Assembly: GCA_001692895.1 (NCBI GenBank)
Contig: KV748194.1
Coordinates: 1,732,746 to 1,796,745 of the forward strand
Length of the DNA stretch: 64,000 nt
Direction: 5' to 3'
Source: Cenococcum geophilum 1.58
Lineage: Eukaryota > Ascomycota > Dothideomycetes > Gloniales > Gloniaceae
The translations under genes were made by a program, and so were the position numbers. Of the stretch, positions 20,728 to 33,850 are shown piece by piece (the stretch's first letter is position 1; each line of letters starts with the position of its first letter). The notes under the pieces are model-generated. The model ran no database searches, had not been told where the DNA came from, and saw only the letters and a list, made by a program, of their open reading frames with translations.

Positions 20728-21660
20728 CCCGCGAAGCCCTACTGCACGCGTCCACGTCGCCGCGGGTGGAAACATCATCTGGAATCCGATTCCTCTTAAT
20801 GGCCAAGTGCAGAGGCGATGGTAGGGAGCCGTCGCAGCAGCGCGCTGTTGTGGCGACTCTGTGGTGTTGAGCTCGCGACGCGTACATCGCCCTCAGCAAC
20901 ACCAGGAGCCTCACTGCCTCCGCTTGGAGCTCTTGTCTTACCATCTAGGGAGGCCCATCAAGGGATACTGGGATACGAAAACCACCCGATGTACGACTAC
21001 CTGGCTCGTAGCCAGGCCCGAAACTGGCCTTATCATCAGCCAGTCGACGTGGACGCGTCCTAGTCGTACAACAGGACACCCTTGGGCTTGCACCAGCTCT
21101 GAGATCGCAAGACGAGGGCGTAGGGAAACCCTTTTTTATAAGAACTTGTTAAGGTTAACGCGTCGCAGATACCTTATACGAAACTTGTTAAGGCCCCAAG
21201 GCCACCGCGAAGAACTTGTTAAGGCCCTGCCTAGAGAACTCGTTAAGGCCCCTCCACAAGGGCCTATCTGGTACACCCAGGTGACTCAGAAGAGGGTCTT
21301 AATAGGCATGGTACGCGCGACCTGGGCGACAGACGCGACAGCAACGCGACGGCGACGCGACGGCGACCAGACGGCTCGACGAGGTGGAAACACGGGTAAA
21401 GCTCTAGGCAGCGGAAACACAGGCCAGCTTCGACGGCCCCATGCGGTCGACCTACGGCCGACTTACAGGTGACTCACAGGAGGGTCTTAATAGGCGTGGT
21501 GCACGCAACCTGACGCATATATATGGGGAGGCTGTAGGGGAAACACAGGCCAGTCGGACGAGGTCTCGATAGTTAGAGACACAGGCTAGCTTATAAAAGG
21601 GGGGGACACAAGCTTAGTTAGTAGGAGAGGGGGGAGCAGGTCGCCTGGCACGGGACCTAG
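20728..21660. other. GC-rich island not affected by RIP, with internal repeats
   Basis: Composition changes abruptly to GC-rich with normal CpA and TpG. It contains four spaced copies of GAAC(T/C)(T/C)GTTAAGGCC or close variants (about 21142, 21180, 21211, 21237), a CGACG-rich simple stretch (21325-21385), and two 47-bp direct copies of CAGGTGACTCA...GGGTCTTAATAGGC (21278-21324, 21466-21512). Open frames (for example 20861-21472) are long only because GC is high; they are Arg-rich and look like no known protein. Possibly a regulatory or end region of the giant element, or a later insertion. Confidence 0.6.
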
Positions 21661-22559
21661 TCTATAGCCCCCTCCTACAAGACACGGTTGGCCTGTTATA
21701 AGGAGACTCTTACACGCGAAACGGGAACCTCCCGCGGGGCGTAGTGCGTAGTAGCCACTGCTGGCTTTAGGGACCTTACCCCTTAGCTAGGCTCTAACCC
21801 CTAGTGCACCTAGTAGGTAGGCAGGATTACGTCCTAGCTAGAGAGACTACTACGTGGCTCGAGAGAACGGATGCGCGTGTCGGTGTACTAATAGATAGGA
21901 CTGCTTGCTAGGGCAGTACAGCTGCTCGCCAGGGCAGTATGGCTGCTCACTAGGGCAGTACGCTAGTGAGGTACGCTTAAGGAGCAAACAGGAGTTACTT
22001 AGGCGGGAGAGGCTTTGGCTAGGCCTTAACCGTAAAAGGTGCACCTAAGGCTTTCTATATTATAGGATATAGCTATAACGCCCTTATAGGACTACGCCAG
22101 TAGGCACATAAAACGGGAGTTGCGACCCCTACAAATGGCAGCTTATACCCGTGCCGGCGGAAATAATAAAGAAAGGCGTAAAACTAGAGGCTATAGAAGG
22201 CTCCTAAGCCGTGTAAAAGCATACTAACTCTAGGAGGAGACTCTTATATAGACCGCTAGGGGGCGGACTAGTACTTAGGCTAATAAAACCCATTATAAGA
22301 TATCCAAAAGAACTGGTGAGAATCCCTGTGTTATTAGTAGTGGCAGCTAACTGTTTATAGAAAGCCCCTCTAGGCCCTCGTGCTTAGAGGTCTAGGACCG
22401 TTACTAGAAAACTAGGGTAGAGGCTTAGATAAGCAGGTATACTAAACTCTATTATATAACTACCTACCCCGCAAGCGTAGCTAGCGGAACGCCGGCAGAG
22501 TGTAGGCGGAGCGCCGCTACCGTATAGGAGGTCACCAGCACTAAAGGTAGGCAACCACC
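21661..22559. other. Partly RIP-affected DNA between the GC island and the LINE fragment
   Basis: Intermediate composition. A short repeat (CTGCTCGCCAGGGCAGTA-type, three copies at 21902-21962) is visible. No protein recognised; it may include decayed LINE sequence. Confidence 0.4.
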
Positions 22560-22995
22560 TTTATCGCGAAATGGGCAGATTTAGAATGGCGACGACGGTG
22601 GTAGGTAAAGGCTAAAGACCGCACAGAAACTATGTGGAAGGCCCTATAGGGGAAACCTATAATCCTATTATATAAAGGCCTAATAAAAGCAGAGGCTATA
22701 GCACTATTTCTTCTTTATATAGAGGTAATAGGGCTTAATATATAGCTTATATCCGTCAGTGTACTGGCAGTTCTCCTATAGTGCGAATGTGGCTAGATAA
22801 GGCAGATAGTCTACTATATACTATTCTAGTGTCCACACTACTAAAGGGCGGACCTTATAGCAAAATGCGCCTCTAAACGCCTTTAGGATATTTTAAATAA
22901 TAAAGAAAGCGCTTAAGCGGCAGTAAAATAGCTAGTATAGTTAGGTATGTTACCCCAGTTTTAAGTAGTAAAAAATAAGATAGAGACCACGCATT
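22560..22995 (+). pseudogene. Tad-type LINE, 3' end of ORF2 (post-RNase H zinc region)
   Basis: With RIP stops as former Gln/Trp, one frame reads AKWADLEWRRRW, LLYKGLIKAEAIALFLLYIE, IGLNIQL, then CECGQIRQIVYYILFQCPHY and, near the end, LGMLPQF. The pattern (hkgLxkaqs, iG, CxCGxxxxTxxHvLfxCP, GvLpQF) is the C-terminus of Tad/I-clade non-LTR retrotransposons of filamentous fungi. The rest of ORF2 was not found upstream, so the copy seems 5'-truncated, as LINEs often are. Confidence 0.75.
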
Positions 22996-24999
22996 AGGAA
23001 ATGGAGGTTCCTTTATAGGCAAGGCGCGCTCGCTTCCCTACCCTAGTTTGGCCAAGACCCAACCTTAACCTCAACTATAAAAGGCCTTCTCCCTTGCTAC
23101 TTTTACCCTTATGCTTTATCTCCTCTTTTCTTTCCCGCTACCGTGCCACCTTAGACTCTAGCTGTTAGCCGTGAGGCATTTTCCATCCCCTTAGTGTCTA
23201 TACAGGTGCTCTGCCCGCCTTCCCCAATCTCCGCATATTTTATACTAACGATTACCCAGCGCTGTAACTCTTTGGCCCTTTCTATAGGATATATTTATAC
23301 TCTCTTCTAGTGTTAACGCATGCTTTAGTCCTACCGTATTCCTCCTTTCTTCTCTCCTCTCTCCTCTCCTCCCTATGTCCCCTACTAATTAGTGCACCGA
23401 AATAACATTTCCGTTTATCCTCTTCTTTATCTTTACCTCTAGTAGTGTCTTGGACGTGACTATAATATACGACTTAATCCTTGTCGGAATAGCTATAAAT
23501 AGCTGTGCTAAGAACCGCCTAGTAATAGATTATATAGGTTATAGCTACTATAAGCTACGGGACGCGTTAAGCAGTATTATATTACAGCATTATAATAAAG
23601 GCGAAGCTGGACGCCGAAGTAGGTCCTTAGCGAAACTATAGGCTAATGCCAGTTACTTAGCTTAGTTAAAGCTGCGCCGCTAGAAGCTAGAAGCCCTTGC
23701 CCTTTTTAGCGCCTTCTTAACCTAGACCTAGACCTTACCCTTCCCTAATAATTAGAGGATTGTATTATAATCGGAGAAGCTGCCGGGCTTTAGTCTAATC
23801 TAGCCCCCTATTTAGTTAAGGAGGTATAGGTTATATGGAAATATCCTTTATATAGACCTAAGACTTATAAGGCGGAATCTAGGGGTAAACGGCCTATCTA
23901 GTAGCACAGCCTAGCTTTTAGTGGAGCTAGTGTTATAATCTTACTCTTAACTAATAAATACTGGAGAAAAATTCGCGTATTTAACCTCCTAACGGAGACG
24001 GACTTTATACGATAGCTATATTAGCTAAAAGGGCGCAGTAAGATGGATATAGGTGTAATCGCCTAATCTACTCGCGCTATCTGCCCCCTTATATTGTTTA
24101 TAACATCCGGCTATAGGTAAGGGTAAAGTGTAACTAAGGAAGTTCCTTAAATCTAGGGGAGAGATTTAAGGATGCCCTTATTACTTAGAGTGTCTTTTAA
24201 TACTCAGCAGAATTACGGCACGCCCTTTACTTATCTAACCCTAGGAACTATAGTCTCGCAAAGGATCTAGTACGGAAGATCCAGTTTACTGGCATAATTG
24301 GGTTAAAAAAATTGGGTTAAAAAATAGATATATTAGCGCTAGCTCTAACTTTAAGGAATAAAGGTAAAGGTACTTTACCACTAACCTCCTTAATAAGGAG
24401 GCTTGATGCGATGCCCCTGTTAGAGGCTGAATATACTAGGTTAGTTAATTAGGTCTTAATTGCAGTTTCTTAATAGGCGTTAATCTTATAATAGAGTTTA
24501 AGCCTATATATACCTTTATATATTATAAATGGTAATTGCTAATAGAGCGTAGATTATACGTTTTAATTCGCTATTAAGTTAGTAGGGTTATTTTAGTGTA
24601 GATGCTGCGGATATAAGCTAGTGGCAAAGAGGGGACTAGCGTAGACTTAAAAGCCTAGCGTAACCCGTCCTTTAGGGCTATTAAAAAGGCATAAGGTAAT
24701 AATAATTCTAATAATAATAGCGGCAGCAACGGTAGCATCTTCTTAACCCCTTTGTTTTGATTTATAAATTTCACTTAATAATATTAATTTTTACACTATA
24801 CCCCCTAAAAAACTGAAGGCTTCTTAGCATTATGCGATTACGGCTTCTAAGGTAAATGTAAGTAATATACTTAAAAAGAGGATAAAAAAGGGGAGAGTAC
24901 CTTGCTTCCCTCTAAGAGATAATCCTATAAAATATTTAGCCTAATTGCGCTTAGGTAAGTTATTCTATATTACCTTTTTTAAATATTTTACCTAATAAG
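22996..24999 (+). pseudogene. Unidentified protein fossil(s)
   Basis: CT-rich stretch 23080-23380, then frames with protein-like composition under RIP reading: DVTIIYDLILVGIAINSCAK (23450 on), PKTYKAESRGKRPIQ (about 23860), NKYWRKIRVFNLLTETDF (about 23950), and a later piece with CRCCGYKLVAKRGL (about 24600). I do not recognise a family. Start, stop and introns cannot be placed. Confidence 0.35.
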
Positions 25000-26290
25000 G
25001 CACCCGTAGATCTTAAGGCTTTTAATAAGTATAAAGATATTTATAAGAATATAAGTAATAGCTAAGACGCTAGAGGAAGCAATTAAGGTAATTTAGTAAT
25101 TATCCCCTTCTTCTTTTCCTAATAACTATAAATATGTCTAACGGTTAGCAGCGAATCTAATATTTATTAAAGATAATATAGCTGACCTAGACTTGGAACC
25201 TAAAGCTAAAGGGGATAGAGCTAGTAATACTAGCAATAAAGCTAATAAAGTCGGCGATTAACTAGCACCTTATGGGTTAGGTATACACTTCCCCCCTATA
25301 TAATGGCCTTGCTTAACAATTATTAGGTAGCGGAAATAACTGCGGCGATAAGGATAACAAGGATAAGGAGTTACCTTCTTTAGAGGAGCTAGAAGATCTC
25401 TTTAGCGTATCTGCGTATAACCATCTTAAACCTATGGTAGAAGACGTTAATAAAATAGATAGCCTAGCTGAGGGAATTAATATTATAACTGTCCCCTAGG
25501 CTATATAGAAGTTGGAGACCTACGTAGTAACTAACTAAGACTTCTTAATAGCCAATAATATAGATAATATTAGTAGGTTATAGATATTGAAAATATTATT
25601 ACTATAACCTAATAACCATAATATAGACAATCCGCTTATTAGGGAGAAGGGTAATTATAAGAAAGAAAATATAGGAGGCGAATTATCCTTTATACTAAGG
25701 AAGCGGAAGCTTAAGCGGGACAATATTACTAATTATAATTCTAACAACCCTGCTAAAGAGAGTAGTGGGGGTGGCGAGGGTAGTGATAGTCTACGTCCCT
25801 AGAAGTAATAAAGGCCACCTACCTATTATAAAGACTTGTCTTCTAGCCCCCCTATCCCTAACCTTAACTCTTAATACCCGTAAGTTGACTAGTAAGCGGT
25901 ATCCACTCTATATCCCGCTAGCCCTTCGCTTTAAGAGCCTACCCTTCTCTATAGCATTAAACCGCCGTATAACGAGGCTAGCAATTATACTTATAATGAG
26001 GATGAGGACGGTAATAGCAGCGGCGTTACTAATAACTAGAGTAACGTTTTAAACCTAGAGCCTGCTGTAAAGCGTTATACCCGGACTAAAAAAGACAAAA
26101 TTAATAAAGTAAGCTTAGATAATAAATGGAAGATTAATAATATTCTAGGGGAAAAAATAACTAAGTTAGGGCGTAAATATAAGGTGGCTTGGAAGCCTAC
26201 CTAGGTTTATAAGAGCGGGCTTTTGAATTCTAATGATATCCTTAAGTCTTACTAAAGATGCGTTCGGCAAGCTAAAGCTAGATTATTATA
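25000..26290 (+). pseudogene. Fossil protein with acidic low-complexity part and chromodomain-like end
   Basis: A Ser/Asn/Asp/Glu-rich region (for example YNEDEDGNSSGVTNN, about 25990) is followed in the same frame by KWKINNILGEKITKLGRKYK and VAWKPTQVY (26124-26215), then NSNDILKSYQR. The hydrophobic spacing matches a chromodomain (xWxVExILxxRxxxxxxxYLVKWkxx). Chromodomains bind methylated histone tails and also end some retrotransposon integrases; no integrase was seen upstream, so a free cargo protein is possible. Broken by RIP stops. Confidence 0.5.
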
Positions 26291-29044
26291 GGTGTACTCT
26301 TTTTCTAAAGTTGTGAAAGTAAAGGGCAGGGTTGCCGTATAGAAAAGATAGGGCTAGTAGCTTAGGCGTATTCTTATATTTCGGTTAGTCCTGCGGAAAT
26401 AAAAAGCCGGGGTTTATATTTAGTGGTCCAATTATTTAAGTGCATTTTCTTAAAGCAGTGTTGCTATATGCAGCCGTTTTTATCTAAATTTCGCTGCTAA
26501 CTTATCTGTGTTATATATATCTAATTAAAACGGAGCCTTATAAGTTGTAAGACTTATTATATTACTGGGCATTATAGCACCTATTTATTTATATTACAAA
26601 TCCTCTCTTTTACCATTAATATACTTAAGAATTCGTTAAATTATAAACTTCTTTATACTTAAAATGTGCTAATCTACTAAGATTACCGTCTAATATAAAA
26701 AGTGCTAGAAGAGACTAAGATATTCCTTAAAGATAAATCGCATTGTCTCCTACCCTAGTGCTATTGCATAAGGTAGGTAAGCGTATCCTAATCTAATACC
26801 TATAATATAAAGTACAGCGCAGTTTAGGAGCTCGCTAGCAACTAGAGATTGTCCAGTATATCCTAAATAAAGGATGGTTAGTATATTATACTATATATAA
26901 GGATAGTAAGACTAATGGACTTATAAAGTATAAAACTTACCTTTATTAACGCTAATAACGCCTAAGAAATAGGTAAAGTATAAATCTGGATAGAGAAGCC
27001 TTTAGATTTTTAAGCTAAAGATAAGATTTCGTAAATGTTAAAAGGAAAGCCTTAAGAGTATAGAGGAAATGCCGCGGCGCTGTTACTAGGGATGGATTCC
27101 GTAAACCTATAAATAAGTTTAGATAGTTAAAATTCCTAGTTTTATAAATATACCTTACTTATCCATTTCTTTAATAACGTTATCTATATAGTTATATTTG
27201 CCGTTTTAATAGCCTTTAATGATGACTCTAAAGGCCCCTAGGGACTTTAATTCGGGAAATATTCCTTATTTATAACGATTTTCTATATTATCGTTAAAAA
27301 GCTTATAAAAGGTAATATAATGTATTAAGATATAATAACAAGCCGATCTAAAGGCAAAAATTTCGTCCTTTTAAGGCGTGCTTAGATATGGAGCTTAGGC
27401 TTAAATAAAGTATAAAATGAGAAGAGAAAACCTATTAATTAATAAACTAGCGAAGTTAATTAGCTTTATATTTAAATGTTTATCTAAAAGAATGTTATGG
27501 TATAAAATATTACCGTATATAACATATCTGGAGTAAATATATTTAAGAACGTCTGCAAGCTATAAAATCTAACGTATTTATAAAATTTGATTAATATTAT
27601 TACTTCTATCCTAAAGAAACCTATAGAGCTAGCTGTTTGGAGCGCGTTCTAAACATATTACTATATAGTTATCCTTCTAGAAAAGTTCGCTGCTATAGTA
27701 TTATAAGAGTCTATTATATTAACCGAGTCTCTTATAGATCTCCTTTTTAACTTTAATAAAGTGTTAAGAATTCGCATTATTTGGAGCTTTAATAACCTCG
27801 TTTCGAAGTTTATCGCAATATATAGTGCCTAAAATTCCCTAGCCGATAAGATTCTCATAGCTATAGCTAGGGGGTAGCACTACGATGAGGTCTATAAGTG
27901 TTGAAGTAGTAAAGGGCTTTAAAGGGGTAGCAAAATCCCGGTGTCTGGCTAACTAATCTATTATTTACCCTAGATTTTAGACGCTATTTTTAGACGAGAT
28001 TAGTCTTTATAGTAGATGCACCAACCCTAGGTCCTCCGTCTAAGCTATACTAAGTCTTATTTATTCTAAACTTCGTCTTAAAAATATAATAACGAAAATG
28101 TTTTATAGGACTCTACATTCCTTAATAGTCTATATAAAATTTTCTAATTATTTTTATGCACCTACAAAACATTCCTTTATATAATTGGATAGTAGTATTT
28201 CCGTAGCCTCTAATATATAGCACCCTTAATTTAGCAGTAAGTGAGTTAGCTTACTTACCCCCATAGCCTAAGCTTTCTAGCTATCTATATAATCTATTCT
28301 TTATTCCGTTGCTCTGCTATATATTCCTTAAGTACTTATTTAAAGGCTTCTCTTTTAAATTTCGCCTCTTGCTCTATATTGCAATTAGTTTAAAAAATTA
28401 TATTATTAAAGGATATATACTTAGACAGTAGCGTAGAACCGTAAGTTTATTAGGAAGCTTCTTATAGGCTTTATTAGAAATATTATACGCACTAACTGCG
28501 TACTTAATACCTTTTTTGTAAATCGTATTATAAAGGATCTCTAAACTTAATATAGTGCGGTTACTAAGAGGCATTACAATATAAATAAGCACAGAGTGAT
28601 TGCTATCGGTCGTGCGAACGCTTTTATTAAAGTTAGCAGTAAGGACTTAAAATCTTACTGCTATAGGGGCGGCTTTAAGAGTTATAAGAGCGGCTATAAG
28701 AGTATCCTTAGGATCGGGAACCTCCCTAAGAAGATGTGATATGGTAAGTAATAAGAATGTCAGCTCTAAAGGTCTAGACTTAGTAGTCTATTAATGTATT
28801 AGCCGATAAAACAATAGTATACGCTATGCTATGTGCATATTAAAGACTGGTTAAAGGTTAAGTATGCTATATATAGCTAATATCTTGCTAGAATAATAAG
28901 GGCATATATAGGTCCAAACCCAGTACGCCAAATATATTAAAAGGTGGCGTTAGTAACTTAATACGGATATATAATTATGTATAGCGAAGGTTAGTAGAGG
29001 GCTAACTGTAATATAGTTTAACCCTAATTATTTAAAAGTAGTAA
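26291..29044. other. RIP-degraded cargo DNA, no family recognised
   Basis: Protein-like traces on the plus strand (for example EYRGNAAALLLGMDSVNL at about 27060) but no family I can name. No intact frame. It may belong to one or two large former genes. Confidence 0.3.
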
Positions 29045-29265
29045 AAGTATATATAGGCCCAAAATTGGAGGCGCTGATTAACCTAGAAAGTAAGAACGGA
29101 ACACTAATTACCTGTAAAAAAAATTTATTAGTAGGCCACTATAGATATAAAGGCGTTCTAGTAGCTGAGCTAGTAAGCCCTAGAGTGCTAAATTATACTA
29201 ATATCCTCTTAACTCTAAGCTAAGTAATAGGCTTAAGGTATGGGGCTATATATAGGGGCTTAGTT
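29045..29265 (+). repeat. Dispersed direct repeat, copy 1
   Basis: Starts AAAGTATATATAGGCCCAAA and runs to GGGCTTAGTT. It matches 50159-50375 over about 220 bp in the same orientation; differences are mostly C/T and G/A. Confidence 0.85.
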
Positions 29266-31849
29266 CTAGTGCTAATTAATACGCAGAAGCTAGCACGTTT
29301 TAGATTAATAAGTAAGAGAGTAAGTAGTATTTAGGGCTTTCTTAGATTAGTAGTTTACCCTATAGATTACAGCTTAGACTTTAAAATATAAAAGTCTAAC
29401 TATTTAAGAGGGGTAAAGTAAATGCGCTACACTCTGGCTCGTGCTTGGGTGTATATTCCCCTAATTACCCTAGTTACCTATCTATAATAAAACCTATAGA
29501 TATTTAAACCGTCATTTATTAAGGCTTTATCGCATAACTAGGAGTAATTAGCTAAGTTATAGAGCGCTAGTGTGTCCCCCGCTTCTAGCCCTTAAAAATT
29601 TAGTATACTTCTAGTATAAAAGTTTTATATAATAATAAGAGACTCTATATAAGGCCTTCCCTCCTAAAAATAAANGAAAACNATAGTCTGGTTTTATGTN
29701 ATAAGGTATAGAGCTANAGANGCGTTTAGTNGCTTTAATNGAGTGNATCTTAACCTTAGCTATATAAGGCAATTTTAGATAATACTACGTGCCTTTAAAG
29801 GAGGAGCTATACCTTAGCCGAGTTTTCTAAGGAAGTTTAAAAGCAGTAAAAGGCTTCAAGCTTTAACAAAGTCTATATATAGCTACTACCTAGGAAAAAA
29901 ATTCCTCCTAAATAACTTAATAGTTCCTTATATATACCTCTTACAGCCTTAGCTTTTCTACAGCCTCCCTCTCTAAGTCGCCAAGCTCTAGCATCTAGGA
30001 TATAAAGTCTCCCCACTCTTGCTTAAGATATATATATTTAAGGTATAACTAAAGTATATAGCGATTATCTCCGAGGAAAACCTTATCCGGCAAAAAGTTA
30101 TCCATAGCTTTAACCTTCTTAGGTAGAAAGATATAATCCTACTATAGGCTATATACCTTAGATTAAAGGCCCTTATCTAGCGGGGGATTATCTGTAGCTT
30201 TAAAATTCTTAAATAGAAAGGTCTCGCCTTCTTTCCGCGCTTCGTAGGTTATGCTAACGGAATAGCTAATATAAATTTTAAAACTATTAAGCTAGTATTA
30301 GCCTAAGAAGCAACTAAGATAACTAAGAACTAACCCATTCCTCCTATAATTAGTTTTAGTATAGGAGGATTTAGGGTTTAATATCGTGGCTTCCTCTAAG
30401 TTATTGGGGCTAATGGGTTGGTCGGGGTACTTAAGGTTCAAATATCTCCGTATAGCTTTCTCCAAGTCACTAGGGCTAATAGGTATATTATAAGATGTCG
30501 CGTTATACTATTAGTATTTGATATAAAGCGACTAAGCTTGTAGTAAAACGACGGCAATGTTCGTAACATATTCTATAAGAGAGTATCCCTATTTATATTA
30601 GTAGAGGTTACTAGAGTGTTACTATAGTAGCTTACCGAAAGGAATAGATATATATTAATAAATGTAAAGTAAATGCCAGAATATGGTATAAGAATAATTG
30701 TAGCGCATAAGAGCTATAATACTTTTAACCTTCTATGTTTTCTTACTATCTAGGTAGAAGTAGTAAGAGTTATACCTAATAATATATTTACTAAGAGACC
30801 ACCTAAAAAAGCTAATAAACGCCCTATTATTTAGTGTTGTAGGAAGAATACTAGTACGAAGCCGGAAATTAGGAGTAAAAAGGCAAGTATAGTAATGCTG
30901 GTAATGACTGGGAAATCCTTATTAAAAATGGTTTTTAAAATATTTATATAGAATCTCTATAAGAATAGAGCCTAATTTTTAGTTAGTAATTTACTTTAAG
31001 AGGCTATANNTATAAACCTTAATGGCTANTCTAGTATACTAGGANAGCTCNAATAATANNTATAANAACTTAGCNNAAATANNAGAGATNTTTTTAAGCT
31101 AGTAATAAAGGGAGACTCTAAAAGTAGTTTGGAGAGAGAGGAAGTAAAAAATTATTTAAAAGCGGAGAGAACGCTATAAGGTAGTTGGTAAACGAAGTTA
31201 TAAAAGCACTACTTAACTAAGAATAAGTAAATAAATAAACTTAGCGCCAATAAATGCTATAATAGGAAGTTTATATATTGTTTTAAAAAGTAGGGGTGTC
31301 TTGCTAATAAAGAGGTTAACTAAAGTAAAAAAGGGCAAGAAGGTAACAAGGTAATAAGGCAATAGTGTAATAGGGTAGTAGGGTAATAGGGCGGCTATAA
31401 GGCTAGGTTATAGCCTAATTTCCTTTAACCACCTTTATAGAATATTGTGCCCCTTAATAGTAATCTCTTAGCGATCCTCTAGGAATTTTCTAGGACTCCT
31501 CTGTAACTCCTCTATAACTCCTTTAGGACTCCTATATAACTTATATAGAACTCCTTTATAACTTTAGTGGCGCCTTAGGAAACCAGCCTCCTTAAGCTAA
31601 AAAAAGGTAGCGAGAGTGGCTAGGGTCTTAAGATCAGTTTTAATAGCTGTATCCGTAATACCGCCTTCTTTTATATACGCCTTTTTAGGCCTTAATATCT
31701 CCAAGTACCTCTTTTACTAAGGTATAGGCTTACTTAGCACGCTTTTTATTTCTAGTACTCCCGCCCTAGCGGCTTGTAATTCTCTATTTAATAAGCTTAG
31801 CCCCTATAGCCTGCACGTAATATACTAACGTAACGCGCATTACCTAGAT
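29266..31849. other. RIP-degraded cargo DNA with scattered undetermined bases
   Basis: No gene recognised. Isolated N bases occur at 29675-29746 and 31009-31090. A stretch of ACTCC(T)-type short repeats (31470-31560) is mirrored in inverse orientation at 34830-34920, so this part may be an inverted, diverged relative of that region. Confidence 0.45.
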
Positions 31850-33850
31850 TCTCGCTTATTATATCTCTCTTGTTCTTCCCAATCTTTCCCTATTTTATAG
31901 TTTCGCCGATAATAAGCCCTAGTTTTGCCTTCCTTAGCATCCATATAACAACTCCTTTAGCATTATAATTCCTCCTAATTATAGGCAGCCTCTTTACTTA
32001 GTAATAAAGCTTAATAAAGTTCACGACCTTAGAGATCTGCGCTAATTCCCCTATAGCACCTAGCAGCCTCCTACGTAAATAACGAGTATCCGTTATTAAC
32101 TATAGTAGGGACAGTTTAAAGCCTTCGGTCCCCTATATAGCAGGAACTATAGATATCTCTTCTATGCTAAGTAGAATACGTATTTAGAGGTATAGGAATT
32201 ATAAGTAACAGAACCTGTCTAATCTCTATCTACTAAAACTTAGGAATTTAGTACAACCCTATACGTTATAATACCTCTAATACGAAAACGCGGTTACTCT
32301 ATAATCTCTAAACCTTACTAAAGTAAGCGGAATACTAAATATTATTAGACTGAGAATAATATACAAGCCACGGATTGTATATCATCTTTTAAAAAGAAGA
32401 AAAAGCCTTTAAAGAAATTTCCTTATCTATTTTGTATCCGCCATTTTAGTAAGTCGTATAATATCTAGAAATATATAAGGAAGTTCTATAAAGAAAAGAG
32501 TTAACCGAATAAATACTACCATATATGCGAATAAGAATTCCAAAAACTATTAAGTTTTACCTGGTATATAAATATTTATAAATTTAAGGTAACGCCCTCT
32601 AGTTCTTAAGCAGAGTTTAAGCAATTAGTATTATAGCCACATAGAGAGCTGTTTGGGTGTATGTTAAGTATAGCACCCTTAAGTTCTCTAGCGGAACTAG
32701 TGCAACCGCCCAATTAGAACACATTCGATGCTACGCCCTTTAATTGCAATTAGGACACATTTAATGCTATACCCTTTAATAATTTACTAGAGCCAATGCA
32801 GCTACTATCCTCCTAGGGCAATTTAAGCTTATTAAGTGCGGTAGCTACTAATTCTTTAGCAAAGTAAGTACGGTTATTTTATTAAAATATGTTTAATGCT
32901 ACTCTATTTAACGATCTATAAGAGCTAATATAGCAGCCGCCCTTATAGGATAACTGGAACACTTTAAATGTAATAGGGTAAGTATAGTCATTTCGCTAGA
33001 ATATATTTGATACCACGCCCTTTAACAATTTACCAGAACTAATGCAGCCGCTATTTTTCTAGGACGATTTAAACCTGTTAAATACGGCACCCTCTAATTC
33101 TCCGGCAGAAGTATAGTTATTTTATTAAAACACGTTTAACGCAATACCCTTTAACCTTCCATTAAAGTCGATATAGTAGTTATTCTCCCTAGAGGGTCTT
33201 AGTATAATAAATGCATTACTCTCTAATCTAGACTTAAATATTATAGGCCTAGTGTAAGCCTTTTAAAATCCCCACTATAGCCTAGCACTAACTAAAGCGT
33301 GTTAGCGTGACTTGTAGAACCGCCTCCTAAGCTCGCTTAATCGCCCTCCTTCTAAACTAAATCCACTTTTAATTGTACGCTACTAGTTCTCGTCTAGGCT
33401 TAGAGCAATATTTAATACTTCGGTAGAGGGATATATGGGAGAATCTATAGCTAGCTATAAGCAGTAATCTTTATTCCTTTTGCGTACTATTTAATATAGT
33501 TACCGCTTCTAAACTATATATTTACTACTTCTAGAGCAATTATTTCCAAACTGCTCTAAAATCTTGTCACTAGTTTAATTATCTAGTACTCCGCGTCTAG
33601 GATACCTAGTCCATATATATAAAACCACGATCGCGTATACTGGGGAAGGTAGTTCATTCTTAAGGAAAGGTCTTAACTATAATAGCTAGTAATAGCAAAT
33701 AAAGCTAGAGGAAGTTTAGTAAATATAAAAATGTTTATAGGGTTTAAGAGTACATATATATCACCTCCATTAGCCTTAACATTTACTATTTTTTTAATAG
33801 CTACTCTACGAGAATATGCATTAACCTGGAATATCCATATAACATTTTAA
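31850..33850 (+). pseudogene. Fossil C2H2 zinc-finger protein with internal repeats
   Basis: One frame reads KKKKKPLKKFPYLFCIRHFS, then KSYNIQKYIRKFY (first finger about 32426-32490) and ICEQEFQKLLSFTWYINIYK (second finger about 32523-32580). Several expected Cys/His are now Tyr, the change C-to-T mutation makes. Downstream (32650-33200) a degenerate block of the type NTFDATPFNNLPELMQP recurs about six times (DTFNAIPFNN, NMFNATLFND, NIFDTTPFNN, NTFNAIPFNL). This suggests a DNA-binding protein with a long repeated tail. It is cargo of the giant element; the exact family is unknown. Confidence 0.65.

Noticed and set aside
20861..21472. 203-codon open frame in the GC-rich island
   Set aside because: Length is explained by high GC; it is made of Arg/Thr-rich low-complexity sequence covering DNA-level repeats, which argues against a protein.
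25765..26052. 95-codon open frame on the plus strand
   Set aside because: It is in a different frame from the fossil that continues into the chromodomain-like sequence; a shadow opened by RIP.
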